Below are positions 51,358-62,180 of a stretch of DNA of 64,000 bases, one piece after another. Each line of letters opens with the position of its first letter. Within the stretch, counting starts at the first letter, position 1. This stretch comes from Azorinus chamasolen (lineage: Eukaryota; Mollusca; Bivalvia; Cardiida; Solecurtidae), in the NCBI GenBank assembly GCA_963576725.1, contig OY755237.1, forward strand, positions 63,837,423-63,901,422, read 5' to 3'. A program made the translations under genes and the position numbers. The notes under the pieces are model-generated. The model was not told the DNA's origin. It did not search any database and saw nothing but the letters and a program-made list of their open reading frames with translations.

Positions 51358-51699
51358 ATCTGGACTGTTGATACTCATTTTGTATATTTTTTGTGTTACA
51401 GAAAGAGAAATGAAGCTTCTATTTTAAAAATTAACATATATATGCAAATAGATTGGATCAAAATGAGATGCTGTGTAACTGGATGTCATGACTCTGTATT
51501 CCAACCGTGTGACGCTCTGTCTGTATATTTTGAGGAGAGAACTATTTATAACAATGAATTTCATAGCTGTTCAAAGAGATATGTTCTGCGTGCTAAAGGT
51601 CAACATGATAAATGATTGTCTATTATATTCCCCCAGCTCCGACACCCTCTTCCTTTTATAGAGGTATTTACTGCTACGGATACGGTAGACATTGACCTT

Positions 51700-51803
51700 T
51701 AAAGTGTCGAACCCAGCATATATGATACCTTTGCAAACAGTGTAGACCCAGATCAAAGGGCTCCTGAGGGAGCCCTTTGATCAGGGTCTGCATTGTTTGT
51801 TAT
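51700..51803. mobile_element. PB-7 hairpin fragment
   Basis: CAAACAGTGTAGACCCAGAT with tip GGGCTCCTGAGGGAGCCC. Confidence 0.6.
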
Positions 51804-51914
51804 CAAAATTAATTGCAGAATCAATTTTATCGAGTGATGTTGATACATCTTTTTGTTTATATAATGTATACATGTATTCAGAAAAGGAGCTAATTTTAAT
51901 TATTCAGCAGGTTA

Positions 51915-52030
51915 TGTGTAACCCTTTACGCTGGTTAGCTGCAAATTTGGGATGGTTTTACATGCAAAATAGTTGGATCCTGATAAGACACAGTATCTCA
52001 TCTGGATCCAAGCTGTTTGGCACTCTTGAC
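51915..52030. mobile_element. PB-6 hairpin fragment
   Basis: CCTTTACGCTGGTTAGC and AGTTGGATCCTGATAAGAC ... CTCATCTGGATCCAAGC arms. Confidence 0.5.
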
Positions 52031-52197
52031 TAATTTGTTTTAGAGAAATGGAAAAATAACTGACCTTTTCACAATGTCACCCACATCATTGTAAAATTTA
52101 ATATCTGATATTTAAATGGTTAGAATGCTTGTTATGTGCTGATTTTAGATGGTTTTAGAGGGATAGATTTCATTAAAAACGAGCAAAAAAATGTTGT

Positions 52198-52405
52198 TTA
52201 AACGCTTACAGTGCGGGACACAAGTCACTAATGTGCAAACATTGTAGACCCAGATGAGAGGGCTCCTAGAGGAGCCCTCTCATCAGGGTCTACACTGTTT
52301 GTCATGTTACACTTTTCTATCAAAAAATCCCTGAATATTCAACATAAGCTTGACCTGTTTGAATTTTCGAATAATCTGTTTGAAAATTCAGCGTTGTAAG
52401 GGTTT
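52198..52405 (+). mobile_element. PB-4 MITE
   Basis: TTAAACGCTTACAGTGCGGG ... AGCGTTGTAAGGGTTTA with the standard PB-4 hairpin. Confidence 0.85.
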
Positions 52406-52451
52406 ACCCTTCAGTGCTGAAGTTTCAAAGTGGAGTAGTCGATCATAATGT

Positions 52452-52730
52452 TTAACCCTTTACTCCATAATTACGCCTTATTAAGCCTTTTGCAAACAGA
52501 GAAGACCCAGATCAGGAGCCGTCTGATCAGGGTCTACTCTGTTTGCTTATGATATAATATAGATATGAATATTCATGGCAGAAAGTTTGTATTATGTCCA
52601 GAGTCCATTCAGAATGAAAGTGTGTAATTTGTATGACTGTGTTTTAAATGACAAACAGTGCAGACCCTAATCAGGGGGCTCATAGAGGAGTCATCTGATC
52701 TGGGTATACACTGTTTGCAAATACGAGTAC
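52452..52730. mobile_element. PB-1 fragment and PB-7 fragment
   Basis: 52452-52580: 'b' half and hairpin (one arm lacking GACGGCTCCT), long half internally deleted. 52610-52727: PB-7 hairpin with CAAACAGTGCAGACCCTAAT. Confidence 0.55.
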
Positions 52731-52933
52731 AGTAAAACCCCTCTAAACCGGAATTCTAGTAGAGAAGAATTTGGATACCTTTAGGCAGGTGGCTGCTTAA
52801 TGCAGGGTGAAAGTCATGCAGAAAGCTGCTAGAGGAGCTTTCTGCATGACTTTCACCCTGCATTAAGCTGCCACCTGTCTACAAGACAGATATTTACGCT
52901 AAATTTAGCATCTGGTTTAGAGGGGTTTCACTG
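52730..52933. mobile_element. TG MITE, complete
   Basis: CAGTAAAACCCCTCTAAACC ... GAGGGGTTTCACTG with TA flanks. Core palindrome GCTTAATGCAGGGTGAAAGT, tip GCTGCTAGAGGAGC. Confidence 0.85.
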
Positions 52934-53178
52934 TACACTCGTTTCCCACATTCAAAGGGCTAAAAGGGGGGAAAGGTAGAGTGATTGTAAAAGACAAGTT
53001 TACTAACTTTCACTTTTATTTGACAAGTTGGATGTTGTTCAATTCAAAACCATAGTTTTATAAGGAACAGTATTGCAGAGATATTATGAGATTTCACTTT
53101 CCATCAGTTTGGTCTTTCTACACTTTCCATGGTCACACTATACAGCCCAGCTACCTTGAATACAGTTAATACAGTCTG

Positions 53179-53400
53179 TTAACCCTTTACTCCCTATACA
53201 GTAAAACCCCTCTAATGCGACGACCTAAAAGAGGTATAATTCTGGGTGGTAGAGGCAGGTGGTAGCTTAATGCAGAACAAAAATAATGCAGAAAGCTCCT
53301 GCATTAAGCAACCACCTGCTTATAACAACACCCATATTTATTCATTAAGTGGTCTCATTAGAGGGGTTCTACAGTATACGCCTTTTCAAACCTATCGATC
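53179..53400. mobile_element. PB short half interrupted by a TG MITE
   Basis: TTAACCCTTTACTCCCTATA, TG element 53199-53374 (CAGTAAAACCCCTCTAATGC ... GAGGGGTTCTACAG, core one-sided), then TACGCCTTTTCAAACC. The TG sits at the TA of the 'b' half motif AATACGCC. Confidence 0.7.
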
Positions 53401-53553
53401 CTCCAATCTCTAAGTTTCTTTGATTTCCATCCTCCTACATGTATATTTGTTCTCAGTTCTTATGTTTTCCTCCGTTCCTCAATGTGGTTTATGGCCTTGG
53501 AACCCCAAGTTCCTCAATAACATGTAGCCCTACTTACCCTCACTCTTTGCATA

Positions 53554-53765
53554 CTAACTCTTTGCACGCTAGCGGCGAACTGTGATTACCTATGCAAACA
53601 GTTTGGATGCAGATGAGACGCCGCATAATGCGGCGTCTCATGAGGATCCAAACTGTTTGTCACTTTGACCACATTTTTGCAAAGAAATGAGAGAAATTTT
53701 ATCTTAAGAATTGAAGCAGATGACAATTGTTGTAGACGAAAAATTACTTAGCATGCAAAGAGCTA
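53554..53765 (+). mobile_element. PB-6 MITE, complete
   Basis: AACTCTTTGCACGCTAGC ... TAGCATGCAAAGAGCTAA with hairpin GATGAGACGCCGCATAATGC. The terminal repeats include GCACGCTAGC. Confidence 0.8.
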
Positions 53766-53953
53766 AGTAAGTCCGTCATCTGCTCAATTGTCATCTGCAA
53801 CATTTTTAAAACGTTTTCCTTTCAGATATTTTCATGACAAACAGTTTGGGTCTCAGATCAGGCCCAACAAAATGTGAGCCTTGATCTGGTCTCAAACGGT
53901 TTGCATAGGTCATAAATGACAGGAGAATTCGCTGCTAGCATTCAAAGAGTTGA
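53766..53953. mobile_element. PB-6b MITE
   Basis: GTCCGTCATCTGCTCAATTG start, hairpin GTCTCAGATCAGGCCC, and an end GCTAGCATTCAAAGAGTTGA. Directly adjacent to PB-6. Confidence 0.65.
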
Positions 53954-54000
53954 GTATTAAGATACCCAGTCTCCCCTCTGCTTTGACTGTTTTTCATTAT

Positions 54001-54304
54001 TTAACCCTTTACTCCATGAATATTAATATAAGAAATAATGACATCATGCATGTTAATTTATTGTATAATGGCTCATGGTCACAGGAATTAATTTGGCCAT
54101 GTCATGAACTGTAGAATGATACCATTACCTAGCTATATCATTATCAGAATCATATCAATATTATATCATCAGCAAACAGAGCAGACCCTGATCAGACGAC
54201 TCCTACAGGAGCTCCCTGATCTGGGTCCTACAGGAGCCACCTGATCTGGGTCTACCCTGATTGCAAAGCGAGGCAGAAGGCGTATTCATGGAGTAAAGGG
54301 TTAA
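54001..54304 (+). mobile_element. PB-1 MITE with duplicated hairpin arm
   Basis: TTAACCCTTTACTCCATG ... GGAGTAAAGGGTTAA. The right hairpin arm segment CTGATCTGGGTCCTACAGG is repeated, giving an extra half-hairpin. Confidence 0.8.
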
Positions 54305-54325
54305 TTTATATGAGGGAAAGGATTA

Positions 54326-54367
54326 AAACGGCGTAAAACCCGATAAAAACCAAACCAAACCAAACCA
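54326..54367 (+). mobile_element. SINE tail fragment
   Basis: ACGGCGTAAAACCCGATAAA followed by (AACCA)n. Related to the tail of the SINE at 8491. Confidence 0.45.
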
Positions 54368-54559
54368 AGTAGAGTTGGCTGAAGTTACATACAGTTATTG
54401 AGTACAATATTCAAGAACATGCACTGAATCATTTACTGATCAATGTAAATTGAATTATTTTAATTCGGCTAAAAGTGTAGATTCAGAATTATCGGACTCC
54501 AGCAGTGAAGCAGTAAATCTTCAGATTTGTGGATACACTGATTTCCCTAGGTATTTGGA

Positions 54560-54894
54560 TGTACATTATGTACTATCATCGGCAAATTGTATAGACCCTA
54601 GATCAAATGGCTCCTGAAGAACCCGTCTGATCGGGGTCTACATTATTTGCTACTATGTCAGTTTAGTTTATCCCATTCGTTCATGCAAGTGCCTTTTCAC
54701 ACATTTGCAAACAGAGTAGACTCAGATCAGACAGCTCCTGTAGGAGCAGTCTGATCAGGGTCTGCTCTGTTTGCAAATGGAATTTGACAGCTCTGTTTCT
54801 TTACTTTCTAAAATGACTACAATGTACTATTTTGTCCATGAATATTCAGTAGGTATTGAAAATTTGAATAAACATAGAATGGGGATAGAGTTAA
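54560..54894 (-). mobile_element. PB-8 fragment, then PB-2 MITE
   Basis: 54580-54650: PB-8 hairpin (CAAATTGTATAGACCC). 54667-54894: PB-2 in d+c order with hairpin tip AGCTCCTGTAGGAGC, and an end GGGGATAGAGTTAA. Confidence 0.7.
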
Positions 54895-55066
54895 TGTTAC
54901 TGAAATACCGTTGTTCCTGATTGATTTATTCAGCTTTACAAGCCTCCAGAGAGTCCAGATTGGGTGTAGGTAGAGATTGGGTGTTAGAATACTTAGGGTT
55001 ATTGGGATAGGTTTCCAGATTGCCCAGTTTTCTTTGAGAATTATTGACTTTCATTCTCCAGACTTA

Positions 55067-55266
55067 TCCCTTACAACACTGATTTTTCAAATGGATTTTT
55101 CCAAATTTCAAAAAGGTTATAAAAAACTGTAACATGATAAACAGTGCAGACCCAGATGAGAGAGCTCCTCTAGGAGCCATCACCATACACCTCTCCTCTA
55201 GGAGCTCTCTCATCTTGGTCTACACTGTTTGCAATGGACACTGATGATGGGTGTTGCACTGGAAAG
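55067..55266 (-). mobile_element. PB-4 MITE with duplicated tip
   Basis: CCCTTACAACACTGATTTTT; hairpin with CTCCTCTAGGAG occurring twice, separated by CCATCACCATACACCT. Confidence 0.7.
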
Positions 55267-55318
55267 GTCAAACAGAGTAAAACTTGCTTGCAACAAAATA
55301 GAGGGGACAGTTTTATGC

Positions 55319-55550
55319 TTAACCCTTTACTCCATAATGCACCTTTCTACACCTTTGCAAACAGTTGATCCAGATTAGAAGGCTCCTGTAGGATTCATCT
55401 GATCAGGGTCTGCTCTGTTTGCTGAAGAAATACTGCAGCCTCCACTATGGCCAAAATTTACAGGGTCTTTGTGACATATAAAATAATCTAATTAATATAT
55501 ATTTATGATGTCATTATTTCTTACATGAATATTCATGGAGTAAAGAATTC
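55319..55550 (-). mobile_element. PB-1 MITE (b+a)
   Basis: TTAACCCTTTACTCCATA, hairpin with GGCTCCTGTAGGATTC, and an 'a' half ending TTCATGGAGTAAAG. Confidence 0.8.
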
Positions 55551-55656
55551 AGGGTAAGAATTCCATTATATGAATGATCTCTCGAGTACTGCAGTACTTT
55601 ACCTCATCATTTAAATTGTTATTCTATTTCAGTAGTTTTCCTAGCAAATATCGTGT

Positions 55657-57653
55657 TTAACCCATTCCCTCATATTGACGCCTTTTGACGCCTCTGTAAA
55701 AGTCACTTTCTGAAACCATTGTGATAAATAGAGCATTTGCTCCATAGGAGCAAATGCTCTAATTATCACAATGGTTTTTATACGCCCACCTAATAAAGGT
55801 GGTCGTATATTGTCGTGGCCCTGTCCGTCCGTCCGTTCGTTCGTTCGTACGTTCATTCGTTTGTTCGTTCGTTCGTTCGTTCGTTCGTCCGTCCGTCAAC
55901 ATTTTGTTTGTCCGCTGTTTTCTGGGAAAACTGTTTGACAGATATTAATGAAACTTCACACAAATGTTTAATGCATCAAGATCTGAAGCTGAGTTGATTC
56001 TGAGGTTCATTTGATTTTTCATTTCAGAGTTATGGCCCTTGTCCTAAAAAATATGCAAATAGTTTGTCCGCTGTTTTCTGGGAAAACTCTTTGAGAGATA
56101 TTAATGAAACTTCACACAAATGTTTAATGCATCAAGATCTGAAGCTGAGTCAATTCTAAGGTTCATTTGATTTGTCGTTTCGGAGTTATGGCCCTTTTAC
56201 TCAAAGAATAATGCAAATACATGCAAATTGTTTGTCCGCTGTTTTCTGGGAAAACTACTTGACAGATATTAATGAAACTTCACAAAAATGTTAAATGCAT
56301 CAAGATCTGAAGCTGAGTTGATTCTGAGGTTCATTTGATTTTTCATTTCAGAGTTATGACCCTTGTCCTTAAAACATATGCAAATAGTTTGTCCGCTGTT
56401 TTCTGGGAAAACTATTTGAGAAATATCAATGAAACTTCACACAAATGTTTAATGCATCAAGATCTGAAGCTGAGTCAATTCTAAGGTTCATTTGATTTGT
56501 TGTTTCAGAGTTATGGCCCTTGTATTTAAAAAATAATGCAAATACATGCAAATAGTTTGTCCGCTGTTTTCTGGGAAAACTATTTGAGAGATATTAATGA
56601 AACTTCACACAAGTGTTAAATGCATCAAGATCTGAAACTGAATTGATTCTGAGGATCATTTGATTTTTCGTTTCAGAGTGATGGCCCATGTCCTTAAAAA
56701 ATAATGCAAATACATGCAAATAGTTTGTCAGCTGTTTTCTGGGAAAACTATTTGAGAGATATTAATGAAACTTCACAGTCGAATTTGAGGTTAATTTGAT
56801 TTATCATTTTGGAGTTATGGCCCTTTTACTTAGAAAATAATGCAAATATATGCATGTAGTTTGTCCGCTGTTTTCTGACAAAACTGTTTGACAGATATTA
56901 ATGAAACTTCATACACATGTTTAATGCATCAAGACCTGAAACTAAGTCGATTCTGAGGATCATTTGATTTGTTGTTTTGGAGTTATGGCCCTTCCACTTA
57001 AAAAAAATAATGCAAATCTATGCAAATATGAGGATGGCCATAACTTTTTCATTTGAAATGATATTTACTTCAATTTTTTTACATGGTTAAACCTTAATGG
57101 GAATTTTCACATATATTGCGGGGTTTTGATATGTCATTTTATTCTAAAGTTATGGTCCTTGAACTTTGTGTGTTCGTTGCTTTGTTTGTCGGTCAACTTT
57201 AAGTTTGTCTGTTGTTTTCTGGGAAAACTATTAAAATGATATAAATGAAACTTAACACAAATGTTTTAAGCAACAAAATTTGAAGCTGAGTTTATTTTGA
57301 GGTTCATTCAGTTTGTCTTTACAGAGTTATGGCCGTTGCACTTTACAAAAATCTGCAAAAATGAGGATTAGCTGTAACTTTTTCATTTAATAAGATATTC
57401 ACTTCATTTTTTTAAAAAATAGTATCACCTTAATATGGAAATCAAGATCTGAAGCACAGATTAGAAAATGTCAACACTTATAAGGCATGTTGAATCAGAG
57501 AAAGATTGCAAGTGAGCGTATTATGTACCGTATGCAGTACTCTTGTTATACTTTACAATTATAACATTTTCCTTTTCTCTAGTAAATGCTCCTTTTCGGT
57601 ATATTGATTCAAAGAGACTGTGTCTAAAAATAGCCTATGGAGGAAAGGCTTAA
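55657..57653 (-). mobile_element. PB-3 MITE split by a Helentron-like element
   Basis: TTAACCCATTCCCTCATA and the full hairpin to ATGGTTTT (55778). It resumes at 57548 (ATACTTTACAATTATAAC) and ends GGAGGAAAGGCTTAA. Confidence 0.75.
55779..57547 (+). mobile_element. Helentron-like element with (CCGT/TCGT)n and core array
   Basis: 5' hairpin ATACGCCCACC...GGTGGTCGTAT, then GTCCGTCCGTTCG-type repeats. Core units start TTTGTCCGCTGTTTTCTG at 55907, 56063, 56231, 56388, 56556, 56724 and 56860 (156-168 bp). The 3' hairpin GTACCGTATGCAGTAC is followed by TCTTGTT. Same family as 30411-32135. Nonautonomous. Confidence 0.8.
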
Positions 57654-58065
57654 AGCTGTATGATTGTGTAAGCATGTAAAATTGTCTAGCTCATTATTCA
57701 TGCAATATCCTATGACGTCATTTACATTAACTGTTTCCAAACTAATTATAATCTTAAACAACTGCCTGCTCATCCTTTCAAAGAAGATATCTTTTCTCCT
57801 TCTATAAGCAACACAATCTCAATCAAATTTGTTACATGATGACAAAAGAGCTTCTTCAGAGAGGAACTTGATTCAGATTGCCAATTAGCATAAATCAGAT
57901 TTGTAGACAGTTCTTTCTGGAGTCAGTTATACTATGTATCATTACATTATTTTCAGCTGTCGAGTTTTCAAGAAAGCAAGTAGAGCTGTAAATAACAGAC
58001 ATATATATTGATTTATCAAAGTTTCATGCGTCTCATCCTATTCTTGTTAGTACTTACTAGAATCA
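57654..58065. other. Unique sequence
   Basis: Contains a CRE palindrome (TGACGTCA, 57713-57720) and a splice-acceptor-like TTATTTTCAG at 57955, but no supported exon. Confidence 0.35.
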
Positions 58066-58178
58066 CCCTGGGTCAAAGGTTATAAAACGTCTGAGTGTGA
58101 GATCATTCTCAAGTATCTGATTGGTCAGATGCATGAGAATGATCTCAGACTCAAGCAAAAAGTTTTATAAACTCAGGG
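58066..58178. repeat. R1-like foldback, shorter version
   Basis: CCCTGGGTCAAAGGTTATAA ... TTATAAACTCAGGG with GATCATTCTCAAG/ATGAGAATGATC arms and a GATTGGTCAGATGC centre. Confidence 0.75.
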
Positions 58179-58227
58179 TCTGGAGATTTGAATCTAATGA
58201 GTATCATAATTATATGGTTCGGCTATT

Positions 58228-58300
58228 ATAACAACTAATCTAATTAATATTCATGATGTCATTATTTCTTACGTGAATATTCATGGAGTAATGGATTAAA
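58228..58300 (-). mobile_element. PB 'a' half tip
   Basis: AATATTCATGATGTCATTAT ... TTCATGGAGTAATGGATTAA without a hairpin. Confidence 0.6.
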
Positions 58301-58399
58301 GTTATCAAAATGGTACCAAGTTCACTTTTTCAGCTTTATAAACCCATTTAGAAATGGAGATACTGGGTACCTGAATATTTATGGTAATTAGGGTATACA

Positions 58400-58634
58400 C
58401 AGAGGTCTAGATAAGATGGGTAAATTAAAATATTTTCAAGAATAGCTTCTTTATTTCTCCCCCAAACCCTATGTTGTGACCATTCTTTAGAACCGTCTCT
58501 TCGAGACGATTCTAAAGAATGGTTACAACATAGGGTTTGGTGGAGAAATGATGATTTTTAGTATGGTCACAACATAGGGTTTGGTGGAGAAATGATGATT
58601 TTAGTATTTGAGTATGTACCTTTATCTATTGATA
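58400..58634 (+). mobile_element. HH element with duplicated arm
   Basis: CAGAGGTCTAGATAAGATGG, hairpin with loop TCTCTTCGAGACGA, then ACAACATAGGGTTTGGTGG repeated once. Confidence 0.75.
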
Positions 58635-58882
58635 CAGAGCTACAGATAACAGTGCATACGCTAATACTAAAATCGTCATTTCTCCTCCAAACCCTATGTT
58701 GTGACCACTCTTTAGAATCGTCTCAAAGAGACAATTCTAAAGAGTGGTCACAACATAGGGTTTGGTTTTAGAATGGTCTCAAAGAGACGATTCTAAAGAG
58801 TGGTCACAACATGGGGTTTGGTGGAGAAATAAAGAAGTTATACTTGAAAATATTGTGATTTATACATTTTGTCTTGAGCGCT
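58635..58882 (+). mobile_element. HH element with extra inverted arm
   Basis: CAGAGCTACAGATAACAGTG, one full hairpin, then a second TCTCAAAGAGACGATTCTAA centre and arm. It adjoins the previous HH copy. Confidence 0.75.
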
Positions 58883-59529
58883 GAGGGTATACATGTCTCA
58901 ACTTTGAACTGTAATCAAATTCAAAAAAGGATCACTGGTATGAATTTATTATTTCTTGAAGACAAAATTGTTTATGTTTGCAAGGATTTATAGGACCAGA
59001 CACTTGTCAAAAGACTGATATCTTGACATTCATTGGGAATGAAATGGATAGAGCAATAGGAAATAAAATCAAGGAGGGTACGAAAATAGCTTGGCCATGA
59101 AACTAGCGATAAAACTGATAGAAATGTTGATATAAACAGGCACCTTCTTACTGAAGACTTCTTAACTGGTAATATGGCATGCTGTATGATGCAAAATTAT
59201 AAACACTGATCTGAAGGACAGGTTTAAATTAGACTGGCACAGAATTTAAAAAGTGAAGAAATTGCTCCATTTGGTTACAGTATGATCTTGATCTGCACTA
59301 TATATGTCTTTCCGGATCTTTGAGATAATTTTGCTACAGGAGTCGTCTTCTCTGTCTGCAAAAGCATCAAAATCAGACTGACTGACTATATATTTTCCAG
59401 TTTGTGTGTCTGAAAATTTGGGTAATTAGGGTGTACTAAATCCGAGTTAGTCCTAAATGGTGAAATTTATAATCAGCCATCAAACATATCCATCATCGAT
59501 CTTAATCATCAATGTCATCTTCTCGACAA
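58883..59529. other. No recognised feature
   Basis: Unique AT-rich sequence; no supported exon or repeat. Confidence 0.4.
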
Positions 59530-60150
59530 TCATATATACATGTCATTGTATCCATCCTCATCTATGTGTCATTGTATCCATTATCATCTATGTGTCATTG
59601 TATCCATCATCATCTTTGTGTCATTGTATCCCTCATCATCTATGTGTCATTGTATCCGTTATCATCTATGTGTCATTGTATCCATCATCATCTATGTGTG
59701 TATCCATTATCATATAATTATGTGTCATTGTATCCATCATCATATATGTGTGGTTGTATCCATTATCATCTATGTGTCATTGTATCCATCATCATCTATG
59801 TATCATTGTATCCATCATCATCTATGTGTGTATCCATTATCATATATGTGTCATTGTATCCATTATCATGATGATTCATCTATGTGTCATTGTATCCATC
59901 ATCATCTATGTGTCATTGTATCCATCATCATCTATGTGTGTATCCATTATCATATATGTGTCATTGTATCCATCATCATATATGTGTGAGTGTATCCATT
60001 ATCATCTATGTGTCATTGTATCCATCATCATTTATGTGTGTATCCATCATCATATATGTCATTGTATCCATCATCATCATATATGTGTCATTGTATCCAT
60101 CATCATATGTGTCATTGTATCCATCATCTCTTACTTGTCATCTTATCTAT
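59530..60150. repeat. 26 bp minisatellite
   Basis: About 23 units of TGTGTCATTGTATCCATCAT plus CATCTA, with shortened variants. It is open in all three forward frames and produces spurious Tyr/Pro/Ser/His-rich peptides. Confidence 0.95.
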
Positions 60151-60169
60151 CAATATCCATGTGTCATCT

Positions 60170-60383
60170 TTAACCCTTTACTCCCTGAAATAAATGATGG
60201 CGTGAATATTAATTAGATTCATTTTTAAAGTCTAATTTTATCTATCATCATTCATCACTTTATGGCTTATTGCGACCTATTTTGCAGTTTCTGCCAATAT
60301 TGGCCAAAATTACATGTGTTAATGTAATAAATATTTGTGATGTCATTGATTCTATCATGAATATTCATGAAGTAAATGGTTAA
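60170..60383. mobile_element. PB 'a+a' element without hairpin
   Basis: TTAACCCTTTACTCCCTG with GTGAATATTAATTAG on the left. Inverted 'a' half on the right (TGATGTCATTGATTC ... GAAGTAAATGGTTAA). The central hairpin is gone. Confidence 0.65.
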
Positions 60384-60646
60384 AATGGGCATCCTGCAAT
60401 TGTGAAAAATGAAACTAATTTGATACATTAATTAAAATTCTTAAATGTGTTTCAGCACATAGAGGTTGAAAATGAATCACTTCCTACCAAAAAATAACAA
60501 CAAAACAGAAGTGTAATTCACTGCTCTTCACTTCAAACATTCTTTGTGTTTGAAGCATTGCGCACATAAAAACGTTTTCTTTGCTTTATTACTGTAAGTT
60601 GGAACCTTGACAGTCTGTCTCATTCTTGTACTGACTTTGTTATGTT

Positions 60647-60896
60647 TTAACCCTTTCTCTGTTCTATGTTTATTCCAAATTTCAATACCTACTGAATATT
60701 CATTAACAAATATACTTCAAAGAAATATGGAAGGTGGAACACTGTAGACATTTTAGAAAGTAAAGACACAGATCTTTCAAATTCTATTAGCAAACAGAGT
60801 AGACCCTGATCAGATGGCTCCTCTAGGAGCCGTCTGATCTGAGTCTACTCTGTTTGCAAATGCGTGAAAACACGTTTATATGAGGGAAAGGGTTAA
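60647..60896 (+). mobile_element. PB-2 MITE (c+d), complete
   Basis: TTAACCCTTTCTCTGTTC ... GAGGGAAAGGGTTAA with hairpin tip GGCTCCTCTAGGAGCC. Confidence 0.9.
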
Positions 60897-60924
60897 TACA
60901 GTTTGTTGTACAATGCATTCTAAT

Positions 60925-61097
60925 CAGAGCTACAGATAACGGTGCATACATAAGTACTAAAACGTCATTTCTCCACCAAACCCTACACAAAGAGACGATT
61001 CTAAAGAGTGGTCACAGTATAGGGTTTGGTGGAGAAATGAAGGAGCTATTCTTGAAAATGTTTAAATTTACGCGTCTTATAATTATCTGGACCTCTG
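60925..61097 (+). mobile_element. HH element, left hairpin arm deleted
   Basis: CAGAGCTACAGATAACGGTG ... TATCTGGACCTCTG. The left arm stops after CCAAACCCTACAC; the right arm is complete. The flanks ATTCTAAT/ATTCTCGT share six of eight bases. Confidence 0.7.
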
Positions 61098-61109
61098 ATT
61101 CTCGTTACT

Positions 61110-61364
61110 TTTGGAATGCTGAATTTGTAGAGTAGAACAGTCCATAATGGAAGAGTTCATTCACTAGGGTGGGAATGTCCTTTGCAAACAGCGTAGATCC
61201 AGATGATAGGGCTCCTGGTCGTCCTGGAGGAATCATGTCATCAGAGTCTGCACTGTTTGTCATGTTACATCTTTCTTTAGAAAAATCCCTAAACATTCAC
61301 CGTAAGCTTGACCTGTTTGAATTTTGGAATAGTCCATTTGAAATTTCAGCATTGTAAGGGTTAA
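61110..61364 (+). mobile_element. PB-4 MITE with a foreign left part
   Basis: The left part (AATGCTGAATTTGTAGAG, TTCATTCACTAGGG) resembles PB-7. The hairpin (GCGTAGATCCAGATGAT) and right half are PB-4, ending TGTAAGGGTTAA. Confidence 0.65.
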
Positions 61365-61613
61365 CTCTTCGCTTGCTATTCACGTCAATATACCTACCTG
61401 TAAATAGTGAAGACCCAGATGAGACAGACACCCCCTGCAGGAGCTGTCTCATCTGGGTTTGCACTATTTACAAGTTGATTGTGCAACCAGTACACTCCAC
61501 AGCAGTGATTGCACAGCGAAATACTTGTACACAGTGAAGATGTATGTAATTATACCACAGGTCATGGGTAAAGAAGAAGAAATGTACTTTAAAATTCAAC
61601 AAGAAAAGGGTGA
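61361..61613 (+). mobile_element. PB-5 MITE, copy 2
   Basis: TTAACTCTTCGCTTGCTA ... CAACAAGAAAAGGGTGAA. Closely matched to 16525-16774, including ACTCCACAGCAGTGATTGCA. Shares TTAA with the preceding element. Confidence 0.85.
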
Positions 61614-61667
61614 AGAACCATTTTGATAACTTTGGACTAGACTGACAAAGCTGCATATAGTACAGAG

Positions 61668-62036
61668 CAGAGGTCCAGATAAGATATGTAAATCAGAGCT
61701 CCAGATTTGATTAAATTAAAACATTTTCAAAAATAACTCGTTTATTTCCCCATCAAACCCAATACTGTGACCACTCTGTAGAATCGTCTCGAAGAGATAA
61801 TTCTAAAGAGTGGTCACAATATAGGGTTTGGTGGAGAAATGATGATTTTGGTATTTGTTAACTCACCCTTATCTGTATCTCTGGTAAGTTAAAACATTTT
61901 CAAGGATAAGTCCTTTATTTCTCCACCAAACCCTATGTTGTGACCACTCTTTCGAGACAGTTCTAAAGAGCGTAGACAAGATAGGGTTTGGTGGAGAAAT
62001 GGCGATTTTAGTATCTGAGTACTGACATTTATCAGT
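61668..62036 (+). mobile_element. Two HH elements sharing an end
   Basis: 61668-61883: CAGAGGTCCAGATAAGATAT, hairpin, CTGTATCTCTG. The second continues directly as GTAAGTTAAAACATTTTC with its own hairpin, lacking a separate left end. Confidence 0.7.
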
Positions 62037-62042
62037 TGCTTT

Positions 62043-62180
62043 GGTGTAGAATTAGATCTATATTGTTACACAAGCAAACAGAGCAGCCCCTGATCAGACA
62101 GCTCCTACAGGAACCATCTGATCTTGGTTTACGCAGCTTACAAAAGTATGAAAAGGCATCTACATCAAGTAAAGGGTTAG
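62043..62180 (+). mobile_element. PB-1 MITE, left end missing
   Basis: GTAGAATTAGATCTATATTG, hairpin tip AGCTCCTACAGGAACC, short half ending AAGTAAAGGGTTA. Confidence 0.65.

Noticed and set aside
51391..51615. 74-codon frame after a TTGTGTTACAG acceptor-like site
   Set aside because: No proper donor (GTCAAC), frame only open by one reading, and no family similarity; left unannotated.
59457..60216. Several overlapping 86-149 codon frames rich in His, Tyr, Ser, Pro
   Set aside because: Period artefacts of the 26 bp minisatellite; all three forward frames are equally open.
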